Positions 10,387 to 19,637 are shown, counted from the stretch's first letter. The stretch is DNA of 64,000 bases from Luteibacter anthropi (GCF_011759365.1 NZ_JAARLZ010000009.1:62001-126000); one strand, 5' to 3'. Program-made: numbers and translations. The notes: generated from the sequence alone by a model not told the origin.

Positions 10387-11655
10387 TCAGCCGCCGCGGC
10401 GTCCGCCCTGGCGCTTCTGGCCGTCCTTCGCCTTCTGCAGTTCCTCCGCCGTGGGCGCGGCCGGCACCTGGCCCGGCGCCAGCGGCTGCACCTTGGAACC
10501 CGGCTTCAGGCGGAACTGGCCTTCCGTGACCACCTTGTCGCCCAGTTTCAGGCCCTTGCTGATCATGACGTGGCTGTCGCCGACCTCGGTGGCGGTTTCC
10601 ACGGTCTGCATCTTGACCGTGTTGTCGCCCTGCACGAGGTATACGTAGTCGCCATCGGGACCACGCTGCACGGCCTGTGCCGGCACCACGAGACCGCCCT
10701 TCACCGTGCGTACGCGCAGCTGCACGTTGACGAACTGGCCCGGCCACAGCTGGGTCTTCTCGTTGTCGAACAGCGAGCGAAGGCGGAAGGTGCCCGTGGT
10801 GGTGTCGATGGTGTTGTCGAGCACATCGAGGTGACCGGTGGCCATCACATGCGCATCCACACGATCGAGCGCCTGCACTTCGAGCGACGACACCGACTCG
10901 TTACCGTCCGAGGAAGCGGACCGCACCATGTCGAGATTTTTCTCAGGCAGGAAGAACATCACGTAGATCGGATGCAGCTCGGTCAGCGTGACGATGGAAT
11001 CGGTGGTGGCGACGATGTTGCCCACGTCCACGGCGCGGATGCCGGCGAGGCCGTCGATGGGTGCGATCACCTTGGTGAAACCCAGCTGCACCTGCGAGGC
11101 GCGGATCGCGGCCTGATCCGCCACGACGGTGGCGTTGGCCTGGTCGAGCGTGTTCTTCAGGTTGTCGAGGTCCTGCTTCGACACGTACTGCTGGCCGCCC
11201 TTGCTGACCAGGTTCTGCGAACGGTCGAGGTTGTTCTTCGCCGTGGCCGCGGAGGCCTGGTCCTGCTTGAGCTTGGCCACCGACTGGTCGTACTGCGACT
11301 GGATGGTGCGCGGATCGATCTCGGCGATGACATCGCCCTTCTTCACTTCCTGGCCTTCCTTGAAGTTCAGCTTCATCAGCTGACCGCCCACCTGCGGCTT
11401 CACGGTGACCGTATTACGTGCCTGCACCGTGCCCAGCGCGGTGAGATAAACCGGTACGTCCTGGCTCACCGCCGGAACGACGGTGACCGGTACGGGTGGC
11501 TGATCCTTGCCCTGCCCTTCGCCATTGGCCTTGCCTTGTGCATCGGCCGCAGCCTCGCCATGCCCCTTGCCGCCGTGCAGGCGGGGAACGACGACGATGC
11601 CTGCGATCACCACTACCACGATGACGGCCAGCGCGATTTTCCAGAAACGCGACAT
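10387..11655 (-). CDS. mdtA: RND efflux periplasmic adaptor, MdtA-like
   Basis: Membrane-fusion (HlyD/AcrA) adaptor linking the two RND permeases to an outer-membrane channel. It has 422 residues: an N-terminal membrane anchor (about 5-24, [18 protein letters not shown]) and a charged Gly/Lys-rich linker. A lipoyl half-motif follows ([19 protein letters not shown]), then a long coiled-coil hairpin (about 110-200, rich in Q, A and K), a second lipoyl half ([16 protein letters not shown]) and beta-barrel and membrane-proximal domains. The tail is Gly/Arg/Lys-rich. It is the first gene of the mdtABC unit; its promoter should lie in 11656-11990. MdtA is itself unusual in starting with an uncleaved hydrophobic helix rather than a lipoprotein box. 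Confidence 0.92.
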   Translation of the reverse strand: MSRFWKIALAVIVVVVIAGIVVVPRLHGGKGHGEAAADAQGKANGEGQGKDQPPVPVTVVPAVSQDVPVYLTALGTVQARNTVTVKPQVGGQLMKLNFKEGQEVKKGDVIAEIDPRTIQSQYDQSVAKLKQDQASAATAKNNLDRSQNLVSKGGQQYVSKQDLDNLKNTLDQANATVVADQAAIRASQVQLGFTKVIAPIDGLAGIRAVDVGNIVATTDSIVTLTELHPIYVMFFLPEKNLDMVRSASSDGNESVSSLEVQALDRVDAHVMATGHLDVLDNTIDTTTGTFRLRSLFDNEKTQLWPGQFVNVQLRVRTVKGGLVVPAQAVQRGPDGDYVYLVQGDNTVKMQTVETATEVGDSHVMISKGLKLGDKVVTEGQFRLKPGSKVQPLAPGQVPAAPTAEELQKAKDGQKRQGGRRGG

Positions 11656-11990
11656 GAAACACTCCCAGATGAATAACCGGTCGAACGCGGCGGTGAGGAC
11701 CGGGGCGCGCCGTGCGCCATGGGTTTATACCCGTAATACGTCAGGATTCCACGGCGCCAATATAGGTGTAGGGGAACGGGATTGAACAATGCCGGTTGAC
11801 AGGGGTACACCATGACTGACGACATGTTTCCCCGGGCTTCTCCCCGTCTGATTCAGCGCCCGTTCCCAGACCGCTGACGTACGCCGAGGTTCCGCTATAC
11901 TCGGGAAGGTTCGATCGCCGCATCGCGGCTTGCAGGCACGCCGGTCCCCGGGGAGGGGGACGGCACACCCAAACCCAGTGGAGTGAATGC
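11656..11990. promoter_or_regulatory. Divergent promoter region, mdtA / cytochrome c5
   Basis: 335 bp without a gene. GGGTTTATACCC at 11721-11732 is a short dyad that on the minus strand includes a TATAAA-like -10 for mdtA. For the rightward gene, CTGACG (11874-11879) and TATACT (11896-11901) are 16 bp apart and form a plausible sigma70 promoter. A TTGACA at 11796-11801 lacks a convincing -10. Confidence 0.45.
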
Positions 11991-12524
11991 GTGAGCGGTT
12001 CTCCAAGCAAGTCCGACCAGAACTTCATGCGCCAGTTTTCCTGGCTGACCGCCGGCCTCAGCGTGCTGGCCATTGCCTTGATGGTGCTCGCATACACCAT
12101 CTACAGCCACATCCCCAAGGAGCAGGACCCGGCCGTTGCCAAGCGCACCGAGGCCCGTATCGCTCCCGTGGGCGGTGTCTACGCGGGCGATACCGGCCGT
12201 GCCGCCATGCAGGCCGCCCAGGAAGCCGCGGCCAAGGCCGCTGCCTCGCAGGTGGCCTACGGTGGCAGCACCGACGGCAAGACCATCTACGACAACCTCT
12301 GCCACAGCTGCCATACGGCGGGCGTGGCCGGTGCGCCGAAGCTCGGTGACAAGGGCGCCTGGGGCTCACGTATCGCCGAAGGTGCCGCTGTCCTCGTCAA
12401 GCACGCCATCGAGGGCTATACGGGCCCCGACGGCAACCACATGCCCGCGAAGGGTGGCAATCCGGCCCTCACCGACGAACAGGTCGGCAACACGGTCAAG
12501 TGGATGATCGACCAGGCGAAGTAA
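11991..12524 (+). CDS. Cytochrome c5 family protein
   Basis: Small membrane-anchored c-type cytochrome, an electron carrier facing the periplasm. The GTG start at 11991 has a GGAG box 8 nt upstream. 177 residues: cytosolic stub, one transmembrane helix (about 19-39, LTAGLSVLAIALMVLAYTIY) and an Ala-rich linker. A single heme-binding motif CHSCH (about residue 104) follows, with the distal Met in NHMPAKGG, matching the cytochrome c5/cbb3-associated pattern. The protein is probably attached to the respiratory chain, either donating to or accepting from a terminal oxidase. A strong terminator follows. Confidence 0.88.
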   Translation: MSGSPSKSDQNFMRQFSWLTAGLSVLAIALMVLAYTIYSHIPKEQDPAVAKRTEARIAPVGGVYAGDTGRAAMQAAQEAAAKAAASQVAYGGSTDGKTIYDNLCHSCHTAGVAGAPKLGDKGAWGSRIAEGAAVLVKHAIEGYTGPDGNHMPAKGGNPALTDEQVGNTVKWMIDQAK

Positions 12525-12569
12525 CGCACGGCAACATTGCAGGAAGGTTGCCTTGCCGAAAAACGCCGG

Positions 12570-12596
12570 AAGGCCGCGAGCGATCGCGGCCTTTTT
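12570..12596 (+). terminator. Intrinsic terminator after cytochrome c5
   Basis: AAGGCCGCGA...TCGCGGCCTTTTT: a near-perfect 9-10 bp GC stem followed by a T run, 45 bp past the stop codon. Confidence 0.85.
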
Positions 12597-12613
12597 CGTG
12601 CCCGGTCGCCCCC

Positions 12614-12757
12614 TGTAGGAGCGCGCCTTGCGCGCGACCGGCACAGGGCGAGGCGTGTCAGGGTGGATATCGCGATCCCGGTCGCGCGCAAGGCGCGCTC
12701 CTGCAAGGGTCTGGATGCCTCGCTCCGTGCCGGTCGCGCGCAAGGCGCGCTCCTACA
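12614..12757. repeat. Cluster of three REP elements
   Basis: One forward copy (12614-12641) and two reverse copies (12679-12706 and 12730-12757). The last copy contributes the TAG stop codon of acpH on the minus strand (CTA at 12753-12755). They lie between convergent genes and probably act as terminators or mRNA 3'-end stabilisers. Confidence 0.85.
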
Positions 12758-13343
12758 AGGGGTGGGTGGCGATCCAGTGGGCGGCGAAGGCGCGCAGGTC
12801 GGGGAAGAAGCGCTCGAAGGTGCCGCGCAGGGCCTCTTCGTCGGCCAGTAGTACCGGCATGGCGTCGGCCACCGGGTTGGCGCGGGACAGGCGCGACGAC
12901 AGCCCGGCCAGCGCATGCTCCACCCGCTCCAGCCGTGCATAGCCCGCCGGCAGGTCATGGGTATCCATATATATAAGGAACCGCTTCAGCCGCTCCGGCA
13001 GCAGGGGCATGGCCGCATGCAGCTCGGCACGGTAGCGGTCGGAGAATGCCGCCAGCGGCTCGTCGCTCCAGCGTGCGAAATCCCTCGCCAGGCAGTGATC
13101 GAACCACATGTCGAGCAGGATGCCGCCGTAGCGACGAAACCCCGCAGGCAGGCGCTCGCGCGCCGCACGTACCTCATCATGAGAGTCGGTAAAGCCATCG
13201 ATGGCCCGATGCAGGTAAATCCCATCGCGCACGCGCGCCGGCAATGCCTCATCGGGCGTGCCATGGGTGAAGTCGCCGAGGATGCCGCCCAGGCGCAGGG
13301 CCGCGTCATCACCCGCCAGCAGGGCGTGGGCGAGCACGTTCAT
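12753..13343 (-). CDS. acpH: Acyl carrier protein phosphodiesterase
   Basis: Hydrolytic removal of the 4'-phosphopantetheine group from holo-ACP, cytosolic. 196 residues, matching E. coli AcpH (about 193). The N-terminus MNVLAHALLAGDDAALRLGG followed by GDFTHG and RDGIYLHRAIDGFTDSH is typical of the HD-like fold of this family (His/Asp pairs for metal binding). GILLDMWFDHCLARDF is also conserved. The gene stands alone, opposite to its right-hand neighbour, 48 bp from the hydrolase start. Its last codon and stop overlap a REP. Confidence 0.88.
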   Translation of the reverse strand: MNVLAHALLAGDDAALRLGGILGDFTHGTPDEALPARVRDGIYLHRAIDGFTDSHDEVRAARERLPAGFRRYGGILLDMWFDHCLARDFARWSDEPLAAFSDRYRAELHAAMPLLPERLKRFLIYMDTHDLPAGYARLERVEHALAGLSSRLSRANPVADAMPVLLADEEALRGTFERFFPDLRAFAAHWIATHPL

Positions 13344-13391
13344 GGTGCGCGCCCGGCGCGGGGTCCCGGGGCAGCGGTTATCATGGTGGGC

Positions 13392-14087
13392 ATGAGCGAT
13401 CTACTACCTGATGCGCCGGAACACTTTCCGGCCGAAACCCTGAGCTTCGCGCTCGCCGGCCCCGCGGGCAAGCTCGAATGCGAAGCCAGAGCCGCCACCG
13501 AAGGCCGACGCAACGCCGTCGCCGTCATCTGCCATCCGTTGTCCACCGACGGCGGCAGCATGCACAACAAGGTGGTGACCATGATCGAGCGCTCGCTGCG
13601 CGAGTCCGGCCTCGATACCGTCATCTTCAATTTCCGCTGCGTCGGCCGCTCCGAAGGGGCCTTCGACCATGGCAATGGCGAAAGCGACGACCTTGCCGCC
13701 GTCGTGGCCTGGGCGCGCAAGGCGCGGCCCGGTGCGAAGCTCTGGCTCGCCGGCTTCTCCTTCGGCAGCTATGTGAGCCTGCGCAATGCCGTGGCGCTGA
13801 AGGCCGATGCCCTCATCAGCATCGCGCCGCCCGCCGCCGGTCGCGGCTGGGACTTCTCGCCCATCGCGCTGCCCTCCTGCCCCTGGCTGGTGGTGATGGG
13901 CGATGCGGACGAAATCGTCGAACCGCAGGCGGTGTACGACTGGGTTGCCGCCCTGCCCGAGGGCCACAAGCCCAACCTGGTGAAAATGGAAGAAACCAGC
14001 CACTTCTTCCATCGCCGCCTCATGGACCTGCGCGGCGTCATCAAGCACGCCGTGCTGCACTGGCCGCCTGCTCCGGAACACGCATGA
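13392..14087 (+). CDS. Alpha/beta hydrolase (dienelactone-hydrolase-like, YtrA/CocE-like small type)
   Basis: Cytosolic serine hydrolase of about 231 residues. The start is ATG 13392 (MSDLLPDAPEHFP); ATG 13383 is an equally possible start three codons upstream. The oxyanion segment is CHPLSTDGGSMHNKVV. FNFRCVGRSEGAFDHGNGE is the conserved NFRGVGxSxG block of this subfamily, AGFSFGSYVS the nucleophile elbow with Ser in place, and GDADEIVEP plus SHFFHRRL supply the Asp and His of the triad. Substrate unknown. It overlaps zapE by 4 bp (ATGA), so the two are co-transcribed. Confidence 0.85.
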   Translation: MSDLLPDAPEHFPAETLSFALAGPAGKLECEARAATEGRRNAVAVICHPLSTDGGSMHNKVVTMIERSLRESGLDTVIFNFRCVGRSEGAFDHGNGESDDLAAVVAWARKARPGAKLWLAGFSFGSYVSLRNAVALKADALISIAPPAAGRGWDFSPIALPSCPWLVVMGDADEIVEPQAVYDWVAALPEGHKPNLVKMEETSHFFHRRLMDLRGVIKHAVLHWPPAPEHA

Positions 14088-15199
14088 CCTGTAGCGAATC
14101 CACGCCGGGCGAGCGTTACCGCGACGGCATCGCGGGCCACCGCTGGGAGTCCGACCCCGCCCAGCTCGGCGTCATCGCCGAGTTCGATCGCATGCATGCC
14201 GCGCTGTGCACCGCAGAGCCCACGAGTGGCAGCGGCCTGTTCGGCCGCCTGCGCAGCATGCTCGGCAACGAACAGCGCAAGGCCGTGCAAGGCCTCTACC
14301 TGTGGGGCAGCGTCGGTCGCGGCAAGACCTTCCTGATGGATCTCTTCGTATCCAGCCTGTCGCCGGGCCTCGCACTGCGCCGGCATTACCACCGCTTCAT
14401 GCAGGAGATCCACGCCACGCTGCGCGAGCTGGGCGAACGCCAGAACCCGCTCGATGAAGTGGCTGCGCGGCTCGCCGCGAAATGCCGCGTGCTCTGCCTC
14501 GACGAGTTCCTGGTCACCGATATCGGCGACGCCATGATCCTCTCGGCCCTGCTCGACGGACTGTTCCAGCGTGGCGTCACGCTGGTCACCACCTCGAACA
14601 CGCCGCCGCAGAACCTCTACAAGGATGGCCTCCAGCGTGCCCGCTTCCTGCCGGCCATCGCCGCCATCGAGCAGCATTGCGTGGTGCACGAGATGGTGTC
14701 GCCGCGCGACTGGCGCCTGCGTGCGCTCAGCCAGGCGTCGGTCTACCTCGTGCCGCCGGGCCAGGAGTCCGAGCGCTCGCTGGCGAAGATCTTCAGCGGA
14801 CAGGCGCAGGGCGATGTGACCGAAGGTGGCAGCCTGCACGTCAATGCGCGCGATATCCCCGTGCGCAAGCGCGCGGAGAACATCGTGTGGTTCGACTTCG
14901 CCGCGTTGTGCGAGGGCCCGCGCGCGGTCACCGACTACATCGAACTGGCCAGGGCCTTCCCGGCAGTCATCATCTCCAACGTGCCGCAGTTCACCGTGTA
15001 CAGCGAGAACGAGGCCAAGCGCTTCGTGTTGCTGGTGGACGAGTTCTACGACCGTCACGTCAAGCTCGTGCTGTCGGCCGCCGCGCCCATCACGGAGCTG
15101 TACGACGGCAGCAAGGTACGCGCCGAGTTTGGCCGTACCGAGTCACGCCTGATCGAAATGCAGAGCGAGGACTACCTCGGTCGTGACCACAAACCCTGA
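14084..15199 (+). CDS. zapE: Cell division ATPase ZapE (AFG1-like)
   Basis: AAA-type ATPase that in E. coli associates with the Z-ring during constriction. 371 residues, near the usual 375. The Walker A region is YLWGSVGRGKTFLMD (about 70-84) and HYHRFMQEIH follows. Walker B is RVLCLDEFLVTDIGDAMIL, with the sensor TLVTTSNTPPQNLYKDGLQR, all diagnostic of AFG1/ZapE. The start is the ATG at 14084, overlapping the hydrolase stop. Long upstream extensions of the same frame run through the hydrolase gene and are not coding. Confidence 0.93.
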   Translation: MTCSESTPGERYRDGIAGHRWESDPAQLGVIAEFDRMHAALCTAEPTSGSGLFGRLRSMLGNEQRKAVQGLYLWGSVGRGKTFLMDLFVSSLSPGLALRRHYHRFMQEIHATLRELGERQNPLDEVAARLAAKCRVLCLDEFLVTDIGDAMILSALLDGLFQRGVTLVTTSNTPPQNLYKDGLQRARFLPAIAAIEQHCVVHEMVSPRDWRLRALSQASVYLVPPGQESERSLAKIFSGQAQGDVTEGGSLHVNARDIPVRKRAENIVWFDFAALCEGPRAVTDYIELARAFPAVIISNVPQFTVYSENEAKRFVLLVDEFYDRHVKLVLSAAAPITELYDGSKVRAEFGRTESRLIEMQSEDYLGRDHKP

Positions 15200-15289
15200 A
15201 GGACATGGCAAGGGGATGGCTGGTCGTCCACCCCCGGTTTCCATCATGCTTGCCGGGCGGGTATCCCGCGCCATCCCACGAGGTACGCC

Positions 15290-15730
15290 ATGGAACATTG
15301 CGAACTGATTCCCGGCCGCGGCATCCGCCGGGGCGACACCGATATCTTCTTCGGCATGCGGCGCAAGGCACTGCGCGATGCGCTGGGCTACAAGAGCGCC
15401 GGCGACAGCATGTGGGACGACGAAGACGAATACGCCGACAGCCATGGCGATGACTGGCTTCTGCTGCGCTTCCTCGACGACAAGCTCTGCGACATCGAAG
15501 TGCGCGGCGGCCATCTCGTGCATGAAGGCATCGAGCTGAAGAACACCGACGTCAATCTGCTGAATGCCGCGCTGAAAAAGACCGGCATGGAACTGGAGAA
15601 AACCCAGTGGCTGTCCGAGGGACGCGACTGCGTCGACCTCCAGGTGGTGGTCGCATCGAGGGAAGACGCCGGCGACATCGGCGACGAGATCGAATGGGTC
15701 ATCGCCAGCAGCGACTTCAAGGTCGAGTGA
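15290..15730 (+). CDS. Hypothetical acidic protein
   Basis: 146 residues, soluble, rich in Asp and Glu (SMWDDEDEYADSHGDDW). It starts MEHCELIPGRGIRRGDTDIF. There is no signal peptide and no membrane segment. I do not recognise a catalytic motif. The pattern of a short beta-rich domain followed by GHLVHEGIELKNTDVNLLNA resembles small immunity or SMI1/KNR4-like proteins only superficially. It sits 11 bp before the amidase gene and may be co-transcribed with it. Function unknown. Confidence 0.7.
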   Translation: MEHCELIPGRGIRRGDTDIFFGMRRKALRDALGYKSAGDSMWDDEDEYADSHGDDWLLLRFLDDKLCDIEVRGGHLVHEGIELKNTDVNLLNAALKKTGMELEKTQWLSEGRDCVDLQVVVASREDAGDIGDEIEWVIASSDFKVE

Positions 15731-15741
15731 GTCGACAGGTC

Positions 15742-16506
15742 ATGACACTCCTGCGCGCATTTCGCTTCGGCATCGTCGCCACGCTGCTGCTCGTCCTGGC
15801 GGGCTGCGCCAGCGCGCCCCTCAAGCCACCCCAGCGCAGTGCCCTGGCCCAGTGGTCACCGTCGCCGAACTTCAATGCACGCAAGGCGCAGTTCATCGTG
15901 CTGCACCACACCTCCACGGTGAATGCCGCGGAGGCACTCAAGGTGCTGAAGAGCCGCAACAGCGGCGGCCCGGTGAGTGCGCACTACCTGGTCGAAGCCA
16001 ATGGCCATATCGACCAGCTGGTGGACGACGCCGATCGCGCCTGGCATGCCGGCGCGGCACGATGGGGCGACCAGACCGACCTCAATTCGTCGTCCATCGG
16101 CATCGAGCTGGACAACGACGGCGTGGCGCCCTTCACCCAGCCGCAGATCCAGGCACTCATCAGCCTGCTCAACGATCTCACCACGCGGCTGGGCATTCCG
16201 AAGCAGGCGGTCATCGGGCATGGCGACATCGCACCCGGACGCAAGACCGATCCGAGCGTGCGCTTTCCGTGGGCGACGCTGGCGCGCTATGGCTTCGGGC
16301 TCTGGCCCGACCAGCCGCTGATCCCTGCCCCGCCGGGCTTCGACAGCCTCGCGGCGATGCGGCTGGTGGGTTACGACGTGTCCAACCCGCGCGCCGCCAT
16401 CGTCGCTTTCCATCGCCACTACCGGGCGATGGAAAGCGACACGCTGGACGAACAGGACGCCTCCATCCTCTACGCCCTCCAACGAAAACTGATGGCTCCC
16501 CTGTAG
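15742..16506 (+). CDS. N-acetylmuramoyl-L-alanine amidase, AmiD-like lipoprotein
   Basis: Zinc amidase cutting the MurNAc-L-Ala bond of (anhydro)muropeptides, probably anchored in the outer membrane. The start is ATG 15742; residues 1-22 form a lipoprotein signal ending LLLVLAGCAS (lipobox LAGC). The Amidase_2 domain covers about 45-195. HHTS (first zinc His), AHYLVEANGHIDQLVDDADRAWHAG and GHGDIAPGRKTDPSVRFPW (second zinc His, catalytic Lys and Asp-Pro) match the family. The C-terminal 55 residues resemble the peptidoglycan-binding tail of AmiD. The stop codon TAG is supplied by the following REP. 254 residues. Confidence 0.9.
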   Translation: MTLLRAFRFGIVATLLLVLAGCASAPLKPPQRSALAQWSPSPNFNARKAQFIVLHHTSTVNAAEALKVLKSRNSGGPVSAHYLVEANGHIDQLVDDADRAWHAGAARWGDQTDLNSSSIGIELDNDGVAPFTQPQIQALISLLNDLTTRLGIPKQAVIGHGDIAPGRKTDPSVRFPWATLARYGFGLWPDQPLIPAPPGFDSLAAMRLVGYDVSNPRAAIVAFHRHYRAMESDTLDEQDASILYALQRKLMAPL

Positions 16507-16588
16507 GAGCGCGCCTGCGCGCGACCGGTTTTCGCGAAAACCATCAACCATTTCGCAAAACCCGGTCGCGCGCAGGCGCGCTCCTACA
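16502..16588. repeat. REP pair
   Basis: Forward copy 16502-16528 and reverse copy 16562-16588, separated by 33 bp that also contain TTTTCGCGAAAA. The forward copy supplies the amidase TAG stop (16504-16506). Confidence 0.85.
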
Positions 16589-16631
16589 GGAAAGATCGAT
16601 TCTTCACCTGGGATCGCGCATCATCGTCGGC

Positions 16632-17147
16632 ATGATCACCATCGTCATGGGCGTCTCCGGCAGCGGCAAGAGCACGATCGGCGAAGGGCTGGCCACGCGG
16701 CTGGGCATTCCCTTCATCGACGGCGACAGCCTTCATCCCCAGGCCAATCGCGACAAGATGGCCCGCGGCATTCCCCTCGACGATAACGATCGCCAGCCCT
16801 GGCTCGAAGCCATCGTGGCGGAGATGGACCGCCACCGCGCCAGCGGCCAGTCGCTCGTGCTGGCCTGCTCGGCGCTGAAGAAACGCTATCGCGATTTCCT
16901 GCGTAAAGGCCATGACGACGTGCGCTTCGTCTATCTGCACGGCACGCGTGACTTGCTGGCCGACCGCCTGGGCCATCGCAGCGGTCACTTCTTCAACCCC
17001 GCCCTGCTCGACAGCCAGCTCGCGACGCTCGAAGAACCCTCGCGCGACGAAGCGCTATGGGTGGACATCGGCGACTCACCCACCGACACCATCGAAAGCG
17101 TGATCCGCCGTGGCTGCGCTCAGGCGCGCGGCACCGCATCGCGATAA
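16632..17147 (+). CDS. gntK: Gluconokinase
   Basis: ATP-dependent phosphorylation of gluconate to 6-phosphogluconate, cytosolic. 171 residues, the usual size of the GntK/IdnK P-loop family. The N-terminus is MITIVMGVSGSGKSTIGEGL with the P-loop GVSGSGKST; FIDGDSLHPQANRDKMARG and LDDNDRQPWL bind substrate; VLACSALKKRYRDFLR is the conserved CSALK block. It would handle gluconate made in the periplasm by the glucose dehydrogenase at 19638-22097. The 3' end overlaps the convergent AraC gene by 28 bp. Confidence 0.92.
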   Translation: MITIVMGVSGSGKSTIGEGLATRLGIPFIDGDSLHPQANRDKMARGIPLDDNDRQPWLEAIVAEMDRHRASGQSLVLACSALKKRYRDFLRKGHDDVRFVYLHGTRDLLADRLGHRSGHFFNPALLDSQLATLEEPSRDEALWVDIGDSPTDTIESVIRRGCAQARGTASR

Positions 17148-17899
17148 GTGCTGGGCGCACGGCCGAAGGCACGACGAAACATCGTCGAAAAACCCGTGGG
17201 GTTCTCATACCCCAGATCCATGGCGATATCCGTCACCGGCTCGCCTGCCGACAAGCGTGGCAAGGCATGCAGCAGGCAGGCCTGCTGACGCCACTGCGCA
17301 AAGCTCATACCCGTTTCGCGGCGGAACAACCGGGTGAAACTGCGACGGTGCATGGCGAGATCGTCAGCCCACGTATCGATATCTTCGGTCACCGTCGGGC
17401 GTTCAAGGAAACGCGCGCAGCGCCTGGCCAGTGCCGCATGCTTCGGCAACGGCAAGGCCAGCGGCACCGTAGCGGCCCGGCCGATCTCGGCGATAAGCAA
17501 ACCCATCAGCAGGCCATCGCGTCCCGCCGGGTCGTATTCGCGCGGCACGTGCTGCGCCTCGACCAGCAAGGCGCGCAGCAGGGGCGACACGGCCAGCACC
17601 CGGCAGGCATCGCCCAGCATCGTCGTCACCGCCGGCTCCAGATAGGCACTGCTCGTGGTCACCACGCCGATCATGCGCACCGAATGCGGCATCGTCGGTG
17701 GAATCCAAACGGCACGCTCCGGCGGTGCGATCCATGCTCCCAGCGGCGTGGTCACCGCCACGGTGCCCTGCGAGGCATATAGCAGCTGCCCCCGCCGGTG
17801 CTGGTGGGTGGCCAGCTCATACGAGGCGGCATAGACGCTGGCCCGCGTGACCACGGGCCGGGCCACCGAATCGAAGGCATCTGGGCCGTTGGAAGCCAT
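17120..17899 (-). CDS. AraC-family transcriptional regulator (cupin type)
   Basis: 259 residues. N-terminal AraC-binding cupin (ASYELATHQHRRGQLLYASQG and WIPPTMPHSVRM, typical of the RipA/YdeC-like subgroup). The C-terminal double helix-turn-helix is at about 155-255 (MHRRSFTRLFRRETGMSFAQW and GYENPTGFSTMFRRAFGRAP). It is transcribed divergently from the MFS exporter with about 100 bp between starts, an arrangement that suggests direct control of that exporter. Effector unknown. Confidence 0.88.
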   Translation of the reverse strand: MASNGPDAFDSVARPVVTRASVYAASYELATHQHRRGQLLYASQGTVAVTTPLGAWIAPPERAVWIPPTMPHSVRMIGVVTTSSAYLEPAVTTMLGDACRVLAVSPLLRALLVEAQHVPREYDPAGRDGLLMGLLIAEIGRAATVPLALPLPKHAALARRCARFLERPTVTEDIDTWADDLAMHRRSFTRLFRRETGMSFAQWRQQACLLHALPRLSAGEPVTDIAMDLGYENPTGFSTMFRRAFGRAPSTYRDAVPRA

Positions 17900-17998
17900 G
17901 ATTGTCCCGTTTGCGAAGGGTTTTGACCCATATCCTAGCGCGGGACAGCTTTGCGCATGTTCTCATATTGCATCCCAAGCCTTTCCCCAGGACCGTCC

Positions 17999-19216
17999 AT
18001 GCAAGTTCCCACCACCAGCGCCGCGGTGGAGACCCCTCGCGCCGCCACGCCCACCGTCTACGGCGTGATCTTCGCCATCAGCTTCTGCCACCTGCTCAAC
18101 GACATGATGCAGTCGCTGCTGCCCGCCATCTATCCGGGCCTGAAGGCCGGATTCCACCTCGACTTCGGGCAGATCGGCCTGATCACGCTGACCTACCAGA
18201 TCACCGCGTCGATCCTGCAGCCGCTGGTCGGCCTGTACGCCGACCGTCGGCCCACGCCGCTGGCGCTGCCCGGCGGCACGCTCTTTTCCCTGGCCGGCCT
18301 GATGGTGCTGTCGGTAGCGCACACCTACGGCATGTTGCTGGTTGGCGCCGCGCTGCTGGGCATGGGCTCGTCGGTGTTCCATCCCGAATCCTCTCGCGTG
18401 GCGCGCATGGCCGCCGGTGGCCGGCATGGCCTGGCGCAATCGCTGTTCCAGGTGGGCGGCAACGCCGGCCAGGCGCTCGGCCCGCTGGCCGCCGCCGTGG
18501 TGGTGGTGCGCTGGGGCCAGTCGAGCCTGGCCTTCTTCGCACTGCTGGCCCTGCTTTCCGGCGCCATCCTGTGGAACGTGGGCCAGTGGTATCGCCACCA
18601 CGGCCTCACCCGCCTCAAAACAGGTGGCGGCAGCCATGACATCACCCCGCCCAGCAGTGCGGAAGCGCGTCGCGGCATTACGGTGCTGCTGGCGCTGATC
18701 TTCTCGAAGTATGTGTACCTGGCCAGCCTCACCAGCTATTTCACCTTCTACCTGATCCATCGCTTCGGCGTGTCGGTGGAAAACGCGCAGCTGCACCTGT
18801 TCGTGTTCCTGGGTGCGGTGGCCGTCGGCACGATCCTCGGCGGCCCCATGGGTGATCGCTTCGGCCGCAAGCACGTCATCTGGTTCTCCATCCTCGGTGC
18901 CCTGCCCTTCACCCTGCTGCTGCCGCACGCCAGCCTGTTCTGGACGGCGCCGATCACCGTCGCCATCGGCCTGATCCTCGCCTCGGCATTTCCCGCCATC
19001 GTGGTCTTCGCCCAGGAGCTGGTACCGGGCAAGGTGGGCATGATCTCCGGCCTGTTCTTCGGCTTTTCCTTCGGCATGGGCGGCCTCGGCGCCGCGGGCC
19101 TTGGCGAACTGGCCGACCATATCGGCATCGAGGCGGTGTACCAGATCTGCGCGTTCCTGCCGCTGATCGGATTGCTCGCGGCCTTCCTGCCGAACCCACG
19201 ACGCAAGAAAGCCTGA
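17999..19216 (+). CDS. fsr: MFS exporter, fosmidomycin-resistance (Fsr) type
   Basis: Twelve-helix inner-membrane antiporter of about 405 residues. The start is ATG 17999 (MQVPTTSAAVETPRAAT). Family hallmarks are ISFCHLLNDMMQSLLPAIYP at the first helix, QITASILQPLVGLYADRRP, GSSVFHPESSRVARMAAGGRHGLAQSLFQVGGN (highly characteristic of Fsr) and GPMGDRFGRKHVIWFSILG between the halves. Known Fsr members export fosmidomycin and related compounds. The physiological substrate here is not determined. The AraC gene next to it is the likely regulator. Confidence 0.9.
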   Translation: MQVPTTSAAVETPRAATPTVYGVIFAISFCHLLNDMMQSLLPAIYPGLKAGFHLDFGQIGLITLTYQITASILQPLVGLYADRRPTPLALPGGTLFSLAGLMVLSVAHTYGMLLVGAALLGMGSSVFHPESSRVARMAAGGRHGLAQSLFQVGGNAGQALGPLAAAVVVVRWGQSSLAFFALLALLSGAILWNVGQWYRHHGLTRLKTGGGSHDITPPSSAEARRGITVLLALIFSKYVYLASLTSYFTFYLIHRFGVSVENAQLHLFVFLGAVAVGTILGGPMGDRFGRKHVIWFSILGALPFTLLLPHASLFWTAPITVAIGLILASAFPAIVVFAQELVPGKVGMISGLFFGFSFGMGGLGAAGLGELADHIGIEAVYQICAFLPLIGLLAAFLPNPRRKKA

Positions 19217-19637
19217 CGACGAAAGTACCGGCGTGATACCCGCACGCCCCTCACCCCCGCTTGTTGTAGGAGCGTGCTTGCGCGCGACCATTCAAGGCGA
19301 TGAGTTCAAGGCTTTCGCGATAACCGGTCGCGCGCGAAGCACGCTCCTACAGGGAAAGCATCGTCGCCAGGTTGACCCGTGCGTTGTAGGAGCGTGCTTG
19401 CGCGCGACCGGTGGAACAGGAACGGTGATGTACATCGCCATGAACGGTCGCGCGCAGGCGCGCTCCTACAACAAGCGGCGATTACGTTGGGAGAGGCGGC
19501 GGGGGCAGCGTTCCTACGGAGCGCAACATCCCCGATGCGATCAGCTCCCACCCCTTCGGTAGGGAGCATCCTTCAATCGGAGACGCCACGTTTCAGACGG
19601 TCGCGCGCGAGGCGCGCTCCTACAGGGGGACGTGGGG
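19217..19637. repeat. Repeat-only intergenic region
   Basis: 421 bp without a gene. It has two REP pairs (19265-19351 and 19385-19470, of a subtype reading AGGAGCGTGCTTGCGC) and a lone reverse REP (19597-19624). Between them, 19490-19600 is a shortened copy of the compound repeat: GAGAGGCGGCGGGGGC joins directly to CTACGGAGCGCAACATC, and the intervening roughly 300 bp found at 3400-3715 is missing. It then continues with GATCAGCTCCCACCCCTTCGG. Confidence 0.8.

Noticed and set aside
12500..12976. Plus-strand ORF after cytochrome c5.
   Set aside because: Translation consists of repeated ARPAQGA/CRSAPCARP strings created by REPs; not a gene.
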